From contig JBBJNV010000006.1 of NCBI GenBank assembly GCA_037721215.1, positions 1-64,000 of the forward strand: a DNA stretch of 64,000 nt, given 5' to 3'. Positions 8,335 through 15,794 of the stretch are shown here, piece after piece (within the stretch, counting starts at the first letter, position 1; the number at the start of each line of letters is the position of its first letter). The position numbers and the translations under genes are program-made. The notes under the pieces are model-generated. The model was given only the letters and a program-made list of their open reading frames with translations, was not told the origin of the DNA and did no database searches. This DNA is from Gemmatimonadaceae bacterium (GTDB lineage Bacteria; Gemmatimonadota; Gemmatimonadetes; Gemmatimonadales; Gemmatimonadaceae).

Positions 8335-10043
8335 CCGGCATACTCACCAAGAGCCGCGCCCCCGAAAAGGCGGCGTTGGAAAGAATGCTCGACCAGATCT
8401 CGCATCGGGGGCCCGACGGCAGAGGTATTTACACCGGGAGCAGGGCCGCTTTGGGCTGTTGCCGGCTCGCTTTCACGGACATCGCCGGCGGCACCCAGCC
8501 TATCAGGGACGAATCCGGCCAGCGCATGATTATCGCCAACGCCGAGATATACAACGCTCCCGAGCTCCGTTCCGCGCTGCAGTCGAAGGGCCATATCTTC
8601 TCCACCCGTTCCGACGTCGAGGTGATACTGCATCTTTTCGTGGAGCATGGCGCGGCTTGCCTCGCGCATTTGGAAGGGATGTTCGCCTTCGCCATCTGGT
8701 CCGAGCATTCCGGCGAGCTTTTCGTCGCCAGGGATCGCTTCGGGATCAAGCCTCTCTATTATGCCGATTCAGGCGAGGCCTTCGCCTTCGCATCAGAGCT
8801 GAAAAGCTTGGTAGCGCTGGACGGAGTGCGGAAGGAAGTCGACGCGAACGCGCTGGCTTCCTACTTCGCCACACTCGCGGTGAGCGAGCCATATTCGATT
8901 TTCAGAGGTATCGCAAAACTTCCGCCTGCGCATTACATGGTCGTCGGCGAGTCCGGGATGAAGATCGAGCGTTACTGGATGCCGCGGGCCGCGCCGCGAG
9001 AACATGGCGTGTCGCCGTCCGAGCTTCGCGACGTCTTGGCCGTGAGCGTCAGGCGCACCCTCATCTCCGAAGCTCCGCTGGGAGTGCTGCTGAGCGGCGG
9101 CCTGGATTCCACAATCGTCGCGGCGCTAGCGGCTAGAGAGCGTCCCGGTATTCCCACCTTCTCGCTCCGCATGGAGGACGCTGCCTACGACGAAGGCCCT
9201 TACAGCAGGGAGGCGGCCCGGAGCTTCGGGACGGAGCACAACGAGGTTACCGCCACCGTAGCTTCGATCGCGGACGCGCTCGAAGCCATCGGCGGGCAGA
9301 TCGACGAACCCTTCGCCGACGCTTCCTTCCTGCCGAGCTATCTGATCTTCCGCGAGGCCAGCCATAGCGTAAAAGGTTTGCTCACTGGGGAAGGGGCGGA
9401 TGAGCTCTTCGCAGGCAGCCCCTGGCACGCGCCCGGAGCTGCCGATGGCGCGATCGTTCCGGCGTCGCGCAGGATCTTTTCCTACGAGCAAATTGAAAGC
9501 TTTTGGCCCGACTCCCCAGGCGCGGCTTGGGAGAACTGCGAATACATCGCGGGGCTCGCCGCTGGCGATAGCTCCGACGCGATCGCGCGCGCGATCGACT
9601 TGGACCTCGGGCTATATCTCCCTTCGGACTTGCTCGTCAAGGCTGATCGCATGTCGATGCTGTGCTCCGTCGAAGCGCGGGTACCGTATCTCAACCCCGC
9701 GGTGGCGGATGCCGCGCTGGCGATACCGACAGCGGGCAAAATTTCGAGGGAGGTTAGGAAAATACCTTTGAAAGAAACCTTCAAGGATTTGATCCCGGAG
9801 TCTATCGTCGGGCGGCCAAAGCAGGGGTTCTCCATTCCGCTCGACCTGTGGCTTTGGCAGGACACGCCGCTCAAGGACCTCATTTATGGGGCGCTTTTCG
9901 ATCGAAACGCCAAATGCAGGCAGCTCTTCGATTACCGGCGGCTCGAGTTGATGCGGAGCGAGCACGAGAGGCTGATTGCGCTGCACGGCTACAGGCTCTT
10001 TACATTATATATGATGGAGCGTTGGCTCAGATCGTGGAACTAG
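8322..10043 (+). CDS. asnB: asparagine synthetase B-type amidotransferase
   Basis: A 573-residue glutamine-dependent amidotransferase. The N-terminal Ntn domain keeps Cys2 as nucleophile (MCGIAGI) and shows RLAFTDIAGGTQP (48-60); the NGE glutamine loop reads NAE (73-75), a Gly-to-Ala change. The ATP-pyrophosphatase domain has LSGGLDST (257-264). Typical AsnB makes asparagine from aspartate, while homologues in lasso clusters activate a peptide side-chain carboxylate to form a ring. The intact Cys2 argues for a functional glutaminase and so for amide formation from glutamine. It is directly followed by a leader-like peptide gene, and PqqD-type and HPr-kinase-like genes are close. Whether its substrate is free Asp, that peptide or a sugar acid cannot be told from sequence. 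Confidence 0.9.
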   Translation: MCGIAGILTKSRAPEKAALERMLDQISHRGPDGRGIYTGSRAALGCCRLAFTDIAGGTQPIRDESGQRMIIANAEIYNAPELRSALQSKGHIFSTRSDVEVILHLFVEHGAACLAHLEGMFAFAIWSEHSGELFVARDRFGIKPLYYADSGEAFAFASELKSLVALDGVRKEVDANALASYFATLAVSEPYSIFRGIAKLPPAHYMVVGESGMKIERYWMPRAAPREHGVSPSELRDVLAVSVRRTLISEAPLGVLLSGGLDSTIVAALAARERPGIPTFSLRMEDAAYDEGPYSREAARSFGTEHNEVTATVASIADALEAIGGQIDEPFADASFLPSYLIFREASHSVKGLLTGEGADELFAGSPWHAPGAADGAIVPASRRIFSYEQIESFWPDSPGAAWENCEYIAGLAAGDSSDAIARAIDLDLGLYLPSDLLVKADRMSMLCSVEARVPYLNPAVADAALAIPTAGKISREVRKIPLKETFKDLIPESIVGRPKQGFSIPLDLWLWQDTPLKDLIYGALFDRNAKCRQLFDYRRLELMRSEHERLIALHGYRLFTLYMMERWLRSWN

Positions 10044-10106
10044 ACATTGAACGATTCTTGCCGTGATGTTACCGTTATCCACTCTCATCCCATCCCATTT
10101 TCCCCT

Positions 10107-10232
10107 ATGGACAAGAAAGCGAAAGGCGAAGCCAAGAAACCCGCCAAGAAACCAGCCAAGAAATACTCGGCTCCGATCGTTACTCGGCACGGCAATATCC
10201 GCATGATGGTGCAGATGTATTCGCCCAGCTGA
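10107..10232 (+). CDS. 41-residue lasso-leader-like peptide with almost no core
   Basis: A short gene 63 bp after the amidotransferase. The first 19 residues are Lys/Ala/Pro-rich, with AKKP repeats. Residues 20-36 then match the recognition pattern of lasso-peptide leaders, Y-x2-P-x-L-x3-G-x5-T-x: Tyr20, Pro23, Val25 in place of Leu, Gly29, Val35 in place of Thr. In a lasso precursor the core would begin after this point and be 15 or more residues long, with an Asp or Glu at core position 7-9. Here only MYSPS remains, with a C-terminal Ser and no acidic residue. Related HPr-kinase-like enzymes phosphorylate a C-terminal Ser. So the peptide may be a carrier or tag modified at Ser41, not a lasso. 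The ATG at 10107 has no clear ribosome site; an upstream TTG frame start at 10047 is less likely. Confidence 0.55.
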   Translation: MDKKAKGEAKKPAKKPAKKYSAPIVTRHGNIRMMVQMYSPS

Positions 10233-10242
10233 GGCAGGCGCA

Positions 10243-10518
10243 CTAGCTCGAAACTTCGATGAAGCCCTTTGATTGAAGGTTGCCGAGAAAGGTCAGGGCG
10301 TCCTTCAGGGCAGTGGTCGCTGGGATCGAATAGACTTTTGCGAGCTCCCGCGCCAGTTCCTCGACTGATTTTTCGCCTTCCAGCAGCTTCCAAATTTCCA
10401 TGCCCGGCTCGTTCAGGGCGACGTAGTCGCCATTCTCGAGGTTCAATAAGACCATCTCCCCTTCGAGCTCTTTTGCGGGGATTTTCTTAGCTTTGCTGAC
10501 GATCGATGTCCGATTCAT
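10243..10518 (-). CDS. PqqD-family peptide chaperone (RiPP recognition element)
   Basis: A 91-residue protein with a PqqD fold: beta-hairpin segment ELEGEMVLLNLENGDYVALN, then helices with IWKLLEG, SVEELARELAKVY and a C-terminal LQSKGFIEV. Such small domains (lasso B1) bind leader peptides with the YxxPxL motif and deliver them to modifying enzymes. The gene ends only 11 bp after the leader-like peptide gene, on the opposite strand, which supports a functional pair. The ATG at 10518 is chosen because the protein starts there like its family and has ACAGG upstream; a longer frame to 10635 is unlikely. It lies 73 bp downstream of a GT2 gene in the same direction. Confidence 0.8.
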   Translation of the reverse strand: MNRTSIVSKAKKIPAKELEGEMVLLNLENGDYVALNEPGMEIWKLLEGEKSVEELARELAKVYSIPATTALKDALTFLGNLQSKGFIEVSS

Positions 10519-10591
10519 GACCTGTGAATATCCCGGATTTCGCGGCAGCCGCAATAGCAGGCTTCCGAAATTTTTTGTTCTCGCCGCCGGT

Positions 10592-11326
10592 TCAGCGCTG
10601 TTTCCGCAAGCGGCGCTCGCCAGCTTCCGACACAAGGCGCCACATGGTTTCTGGCACTTTCTTGTCGGTGCGGGTCTGGCCTTTCGAGTGGCGCCTCCAG
10701 ACGTAGTAAATCTCCCCTGCCAGATATCTGTACCGGGTAATCTCGCTCATCTTGAGCCACAAGCTCTTGTCGTCCAGTGAACCGGCGCCCTCGTCGTAGC
10801 CTCCAACCGTTAGGGCTAGCGCGCGCCGCATCATGCAGCCGCCATGGTTAACCGTATCTTCGATCAGATCCCAGCTGCGCGTATGATCCTTGGCGACGAT
10901 CTGCGGGAAATCCAGCATGCGCCCACGATGGATCTCGATCGCCAAGATATCGCCATATGCCATTCCGATCTCGCTCTCTTCGTCTAGCACGGAGCACAGT
11001 CGCGAAAGATTGCGGGGCAAGAGCAGATCGTCGGCGTCGCAAGGCGTGACATAGTCCGCGCGGGCATGACGGAGCAGGAAATTGCGCGTGGCGCCCGATC
11101 CTTTGTTGCGGCGGTTCCGGAAGATCCGCACTCGCGGATCACGGCTGTAGCGGCGCAGGATCTCGAAGCTGCCGTCCGTCGAGCGATCGTCGGCGGCCAG
11201 CAGTTCGAAGGCCGGACCCGCTTGCGCGAGCACACTTTCAATCGCCTGCGGCAGGTATGCGGCAGCGTTGAAGACCGGCATGATAACGGCGATCCTGGGA
11301 CGGCTAACGGGGGGTTTTCGCGGCAT
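10592..11326 (-). CDS. family 2 glycosyltransferase
   Basis: A 244-residue GT-A enzyme. The first strand and helix read IAVIMPVFNAAAYLPQAIESVLAQ, followed by LLAADDRSTDGS and the metal-binding CDADD. The likely acceptor region contains WDLIEDTVNHGGCMMRR and a late W-R-R motif. No membrane segments are visible, so it works in the cytoplasm or at the membrane face. The ATG at 11326 is preceded by AGGA at good spacing; the open frame to 11431 is probably not translated. It is transcribed with the PqqD gene and is divergent from the kinase gene, which suggests that one control region serves both. Confidence 0.85.
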   Translation of the reverse strand: MPRKPPVSRPRIAVIMPVFNAAAYLPQAIESVLAQAGPAFELLAADDRSTDGSFEILRRYSRDPRVRIFRNRRNKGSGATRNFLLRHARADYVTPCDADDLLLPRNLSRLCSVLDEESEIGMAYGDILAIEIHRGRMLDFPQIVAKDHTRSWDLIEDTVNHGGCMMRRALALTVGGYDEGAGSLDDKSLWLKMSEITRYRYLAGEIYYVWRRHSKGQTRTDKKVPETMWRLVSEAGERRLRKQR

Positions 11327-11409
11327 TTTGATCCTGAGCGGATGCGGGAAGCCTCCGAGCTTGAAGTAAACTACTGGAGCCGCTCCGCCGGCGGGCGTAA
11401 AGTATAGCG

Positions 11410-12489
11410 ATGCCGTCGAGCGCCCGTACATACCGCTTCGGAAACAAGCTCGTCCAAATCAACATCGACGGCAGGCGCCTGGAGCGCTTTGTATCACAGC
11501 AATGGGCGCCTTTCGATGCAGGAGCGGTTCACGCGAAGGCGCCGCATGCTGCTATCAACATCAGGCAGGAAGAGCGCGGCGATCTGCCGTGCCACGCGGA
11601 ATTCGAGCAGTGCTTCTACGATAACGAAGTTACGGTGATCGCTGATGCGCAGAAAACCTTGGCCTGCTACTTCGGGCGGCCCCCTTCGAACGCATTCCTG
11701 ACGTTGAAGGCCGATATGGAGCCTTCGTTCGCGCACTACTACGTGATCGAGCCGCTCCTTCTCTACCTGCTGCGGCGCTTGAATGTCTTACAGCTTCACG
11801 CCGCGGTCCTGGAGCGGAATGGCAAGGGCATCCTGATCGCTGGAGCCTCGGGTACCGGCAAGTCGACCGCGAGCGCCGCGCTCGTGGGGGGCGGCTACAG
11901 CCTGCTTTCCGATGACAGGGCATTCCTGGCCAAGGCAGGGCGGCAGACCCGCTTGTACGCGAACGATCCGCGCATCTCGCTCAGCGACCAATCGCGGAAG
12001 CTCTTCTCCCCTCTCGGCTTCCTAAGGCCGGCTGAGATGCGCCGGCGCGGCAAAAGCGGCAAGCGGATCTACTCGCCGATCCGCGGGAGGGAAGTTGGGA
12101 GTGGGTCAGTGAAGCCACATCTCCTGATCTTCACGGAGCCTCGTCGCGGGAAAGCGACGGTTTTGCGGCCCTTGCCCAAGGCGGAAGCGCTCGCGCGGCT
12201 GCTTGAGCGCAAGCCGATTGAATATCCCGTGATGCTAGCGGACGGAGCGGGGCTTACAAACGAGCTCGAGCTATGCGGAAGGCTCGTGGCGAGCGCCCGG
12301 ACATTCGCCATGAATTTCGCGGGCAACCCTGAAGAGCTGCCGTCCTTGATCGATTCCCTCGCGGGCGAACTTTCCGGACGCGGCGCTGGCCGGAGCCCGG
12401 CGTCCAAGAAGAAGGGAGCGAGCGCGGGGATTCGAAAGCGCGAGCCAGGTTCGCGGCCGCCGCGCGGCCGAAAGCCTTCAGGCCGCTGA
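11410..12489 (+). CDS. HPr kinase-like Ser/Thr kinase
   Basis: A 359-residue protein whose C-terminal half carries the HprK-type kinase core: LHAAVLERNGKGILIAGASG with Walker A GASGTGKS at 145-152, and LLSDDR at 165-170. It has no N-terminal HprK regulatory domain of the Firmicute type. Relatives in peptide clusters (paeninodin family) phosphorylate the C-terminal Ser of a precursor peptide, and the peptide encoded nearby ends in Ser. The last 45 residues are a basic, Gly/Arg/Lys-rich tail that is unusual and possibly unstructured. The gene is convergent with the epimerase gene, 21 bp apart, and divergent from GT2. Kinase assignment is firm, the substrate is inferred. Confidence 0.8.
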   Translation: MPSSARTYRFGNKLVQINIDGRRLERFVSQQWAPFDAGAVHAKAPHAAINIRQEERGDLPCHAEFEQCFYDNEVTVIADAQKTLACYFGRPPSNAFLTLKADMEPSFAHYYVIEPLLLYLLRRLNVLQLHAAVLERNGKGILIAGASGTGKSTASAALVGGGYSLLSDDRAFLAKAGRQTRLYANDPRISLSDQSRKLFSPLGFLRPAEMRRRGKSGKRIYSPIRGREVGSGSVKPHLLIFTEPRRGKATVLRPLPKAEALARLLERKPIEYPVMLADGAGLTNELELCGRLVASARTFAMNFAGNPEELPSLIDSLAGELSGRGAGRSPASKKKGASAGIRKREPGSRPPRGRKPSGR

Positions 12490-12510
12490 GCGACTTCCCG
12501 TCCGGCATAT

Positions 12511-13476
12511 TCAGGATGAGGCTTCTATTATCCCCATCAGCGTCTCCCGCAAGGGTATGGAGGGAGAGAAGCCTAGCAAAGAGGCGAGCTTCGAGATATC
12601 GGGCGAGCGCTTCGGGAAATCTTCCAAGCCTCCCGGCATGCATTCGGCATAGGGCAGCGTCACGATACGCGAGCTGCTGGCGCAAAGCTCGCGTATCTGG
12701 CGCGCGAGCTCGAGGATCGAGATCTCCAAAGGATTGCCGATGTTGTAAACCTGGCCGAAGGCCTCCTGCCGCTCCGCTAGATCTGCCAGCGCCTCGACGC
12801 ACTCGCGGACGTCGAGAAAGCAGCGGGTTTGCGAGCCGTCGCCGAAAATCGTCATGTCCCCGCCTGCGCGCGCCTGGCGGACCAAGGTCGGCGCCACCAT
12901 GCCGTAATCGGATGATTGCCTGGGACCGATGATATTGAAGAAGCGGGCGATTACCACGGGAAGGCCGTACTGCGCGTGGTAAGAATAGGCCAAGTGCTCG
13001 CCGGCGGCTTTGCCGGCGGCGTAAGCCCAACGCGGGTGGGCGGGCGGACCGATCTCGATCGGATCGCTCTCTCGCGACTTCCTGGAAACGCTGCGCCCGT
13101 AGACTTCCGAAGAAGACGCGAACAGCGCGGGCTTGCGATGTTCGCGGCAGAGGCGGAACACGGCTTCGCAGCCGAGCAAGTTGCCGCGCAGCGTGCCGCT
13201 GGGGTCGGCCAGTATCTTCCTCACGCCGACGGCCGCCGCCAGGTGGTAAACGTAATCCGATCGCGCGACGAGTCTCCCGGCCAGATCCTCGTCCAAGACC
13301 GATCCGATCGTTATCTCCAGCTTCGGATCTTCGGCGACGGCCCGCAGGTTCCCGGCGCTCGAAGAGGACAGATCGTCGAGCGCCATGACCGCGTGGCCGC
13401 GCGCGAGCAGCGACTCGCAAAGGTGGGAGCCGATGAAACCGCAGCCGCCAGTCACTAGAATTTTCAATCGAGGCAT
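12511..13476 (-). CDS. NAD-dependent sugar epimerase/dehydratase (extended SDR)
   Basis: A 321-residue enzyme starting MPRLKILVTGGCGFIGSHL, with the GxxGxxG nucleotide motif at residues 10-16. It has the catalytic Ser in SSSEVYG and the YAAGK Tyr-x3-Lys motif. Later segments (FNIIGPRQ, GDGSQTRCFLDV) are typical of nucleotide-sugar epimerases and dehydratases such as UDP-glucuronate decarboxylases. It probably makes an activated sugar for the nearby glycosyltransferases. The exact reaction is not predictable. The ATG at 13476 follows CACAGG; an upstream Met at 13521 lies before the conserved start and is unlikely. It is divergent from the GT4 gene. Confidence 0.85.
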   Translation of the reverse strand: MPRLKILVTGGCGFIGSHLCESLLARGHAVMALDDLSSSSAGNLRAVAEDPKLEITIGSVLDEDLAGRLVARSDYVYHLAAAVGVRKILADPSGTLRGNLLGCEAVFRLCREHRKPALFASSSEVYGRSVSRKSRESDPIEIGPPAHPRWAYAAGKAAGEHLAYSYHAQYGLPVVIARFFNIIGPRQSSDYGMVAPTLVRQARAGGDMTIFGDGSQTRCFLDVRECVEALADLAERQEAFGQVYNIGNPLEISILELARQIRELCASSSRIVTLPYAECMPGGLEDFPKRSPDISKLASLLGFSPSIPLRETLMGIIEASS

Positions 13477-13545
13477 CCTGTGAATGCCGGAAGTGCCTTC
13501 CGGCATCCGGCCAAAGTTCATAGCATCGCATCTCGGCGTTCTGAT

Positions 13546-13557
13546 CTATACATATAG
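13546..13557. promoter_or_regulatory. AT-rich dyad in the divergent epimerase/GT4 interval
   Basis: CTATA-CA-TATAG forms a 12-bp dyad in otherwise GC-rich DNA, between two divergent genes. It may be overlapping -10 elements or a regulator site. No matching -35 box at the usual spacing could be fixed. Confidence 0.25.
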
Positions 13558-13658
13558 CTTCCTACGGGGAATGTTAAGGCTATTGATAGAAAATCTCGGG
13601 GTATTGAACCATCCTGAAACGAGGCCTCCCATGAGCCGAAAGGCATCCCGCGATATAT

Positions 13659-14726
13659 ATGGCGCGACATAAACCCCGCTTGGTCTTCAACCTTCATCCG
13701 CGCGTATTCGGCGGCACCGAGTCGTTCTTTCTCAGGCTGGCGGTCGCGCTACGGAAGGATTTCGCTCCCGTTTTCATCTCCCCGCGTTTGGGGCCGGCCC
13801 TTTCCCGCGCGGCGAGCTTCGGTTTTGAAACCGCCCTTGTGCGCGAGGGGCGCGGGTCCGCCCGCAAGCTACTCCAGATCGCGCCATCGCTCCTGCAATC
13901 CAACTACTATCTGCCGTTCATGGCGATGGCGGGCAAGGAATTGGGCGTTCCGCATGTTTGGAGGGTGGGCGGCCATCCTGACTTGGTTTTGGCGCATCTC
14001 TCCGCGCCAGATAGGGAGGCTTTCCTGAAGATGATGTCGCTCTTGTCGGACAAGATTATATGCGCATCGAGGTTCATCGCCAGGCCCTTCGCCGCGGCCG
14101 GGCTCGAGGATGCGGCGGTGATCAACAACGGAGTGAGCCTCCCATCGCGTGCGCTGCCTGCTTTTCGCGAAGGGAACCCGTTCAAAATAGCGATGGTCGC
14201 CCATCTGCACCCGCAGAAGCGCCATGAGGATTTCATCCGCGCGGCGGGGGAGCTTCTCCGGGGACCGCGAATGTACGAATTCGTCATTTTCGGGAATGCG
14301 CTAGCCGATCAGCGGACGTATGCCGCGGGCTTGAAGAAAATGGCTCGCGAGCTGGGGGCGGGCGGCAAAATCAAGATCCGCGCTTTCAGCGGCGATGCGT
14401 CCGCCGCGTTGGCGGATTGCCACGCCTTCGCGCTGCCTGCCGAAAACGAGGGCGCCAGCAACGCGATCTTGGAGGCCATGGCTTTGGGCCTGCCTGCGGT
14501 CGTGGCGCGCAGCGGAGGCAATGCCGAGCTTGTGGCGCACAGGAAGACGGGACTGATCATCCCGGCGCGGGAGCCGCGTGCATTGGTGGCGGCAATCGAG
14601 GTCCTGGCCAGCAATCCCGGGCTTCGACTCCGGATCGGGCAAGCCGCCCGCGAAGCGGCCAAACGGAGCTTCTCTATCGAAGCGTCAGCCGCGAGATACG
14701 CGCGTCTCTACGCCTCGCTCTTATAG
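13659..14726 (+). CDS. family 4 glycosyltransferase
   Basis: A 355-residue GT-B enzyme. The N-terminal domain begins PRLVFNLHPRVFGGTESFFLRLA, and the C-terminal donor-binding domain has IAMVAHLHPQKRHEDFIRAA and the GT4 signature PAENEGASNAILEAMALGLPAVV, with the presumed catalytic Glu residues. Function: transfer of a sugar from a nucleotide donor to a glycan or other acceptor, cytoplasmic side. The 3' end overlaps the convergent gene on the other strand by 19 bp. The start codon at 13659 follows an AT stretch without a clear ribosome site. Confidence 0.85.
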   Translation: MARHKPRLVFNLHPRVFGGTESFFLRLAVALRKDFAPVFISPRLGPALSRAASFGFETALVREGRGSARKLLQIAPSLLQSNYYLPFMAMAGKELGVPHVWRVGGHPDLVLAHLSAPDREAFLKMMSLLSDKIICASRFIARPFAAAGLEDAAVINNGVSLPSRALPAFREGNPFKIAMVAHLHPQKRHEDFIRAAGELLRGPRMYEFVIFGNALADQRTYAAGLKKMARELGAGGKIKIRAFSGDASAALADCHAFALPAENEGASNAILEAMALGLPAVVARSGGNAELVAHRKTGLIIPAREPRALVAAIEVLASNPGLRLRIGQAAREAAKRSFSIEASAARYARLYASLL

Positions 14727-15793
14727 GTGCTCGCGGCCGAGCGTATCGCCGCCAGGTACGCCGGCGGGATCGGCTTGATACCGTGTTCCCCTGGCCAGAA
14801 ATGGACGGCTTCGTTGTAAATCCAAACCAGCCAATCGGTCTGCTCCATTGCTGCGCGCAAGGAGCGCTCGAGCTTGGCGGGGCTGAAATGGTTCCTCCAA
14901 TGCCACGCGTGGCTCCAGCGCTTATCGAAGTCGAGCCAGATCCCAAACCCGAATGACATTACGCTTGCCGCTTTAGCAGGATCGCTGAGCAGGCTTTCGC
15001 GGGCTTGTCGCATCCGTTCGTAGCCCTCCCAAAATTGCACGGGCGTCCGGTAGCCGTAGGAGAGCTCGTACCCGTCTATGAGCTGGCCTTCTCGATCGGC
15101 CGCCCTTACCAAGCCGTCGATGAATGGTACGAGCAAGCCATAGCTGATCTCGCGCGCTGCGAGCTTGCCTTCCCTGGAGAGTTTCCAGACCAAACTCGGC
15201 CCGAAGCTCAGCGCGAGCTTAGCGCCGGGGTTGCCACTCTGGATTGCGGACATGATTTCGAAGCCGCGTTGCTCAGTTTGGAGCGCGTAATCCGCCCAGG
15301 AGTGCTCTGCCGCCAGCGGTTGGTTCGCGTAGGTGAAGACACGGCCCGCGTATTCCTCGACATCGAGGAAGATGCCTCGCGCCCCGCCCACCGCCGTGAG
15401 CAGCGCTGCGAGGCGGAAGTTGCCCAGCACTGATCCGAAATCGTCAAACCAATCGAGATCGCCGGGAGAGGCGTTCATCCGCAGAAAACTGCCCGTTAGT
15501 AGGGGATTGGACCGTCCCGCCCGCAAGTCTTCGAATGCTTCTTTGAGCTCGCTGCTTTCGTAAGCTCTCTTCCCCCAGGCGTTCCAAGTAAAGTTTTTGT
15601 AGGTTTGGTTCTCCCCGTTGGCGAAGATTTGGAAGACGCAGCCAGCGAAAGGGCTGCCAGCAGGCGGGTCCGCGCGGAAGAAGCCGGTGCCCGGCATGTC
15701 CCAGCCGAATTGGATCAAGTGCTTCGCGTTCGGCCGCGAATGCGGGAAAGTTTGGAAACGGCGGCGGAAGGGGAGCCGCGGAAACCTCAACAT
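14708..15793 (-). CDS. predicted TIM-barrel, glycoside-hydrolase-like protein
   Basis: A 361-residue protein with no signal peptide. Patterns such as HLIQFGWDMPGTGFFR near the start, GIFLDVEEY in the middle, LALSFGPSLVW, DGYELSYGY and a C-terminal WLVWIYNEAVHFW suggest alternating strands with acidic or aromatic ends, as in hydrolase barrels. I do not recognise the exact family. It follows the GT2-TPR gene with its ATG one base after that stop (TAAGATG), so the two are co-translated; that coupling also supports the start at 15793 over the frame start at 15814. A role in trimming or sensing the glycan made by this cluster is a guess. Confidence 0.55.
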   Translation of the reverse strand: MLRFPRLPFRRRFQTFPHSRPNAKHLIQFGWDMPGTGFFRADPPAGSPFAGCVFQIFANGENQTYKNFTWNAWGKRAYESSELKEAFEDLRAGRSNPLLTGSFLRMNASPGDLDWFDDFGSVLGNFRLAALLTAVGGARGIFLDVEEYAGRVFTYANQPLAAEHSWADYALQTEQRGFEIMSAIQSGNPGAKLALSFGPSLVWKLSREGKLAAREISYGLLVPFIDGLVRAADREGQLIDGYELSYGYRTPVQFWEGYERMRQARESLLSDPAKAASVMSFGFGIWLDFDKRWSHAWHWRNHFSPAKLERSLRAAMEQTDWLVWIYNEAVHFWPGEHGIKPIPPAYLAAIRSAASTYKSEA

Positions 15794-15794
15794 C

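Noticed and set aside
10107-10232. Calling the peptide a true lasso-peptide precursor
   Set aside because: No core of 15 or more residues and no Asp/Glu for the ring; only five residues follow the leader motif, and no B2 peptidase gene is present.
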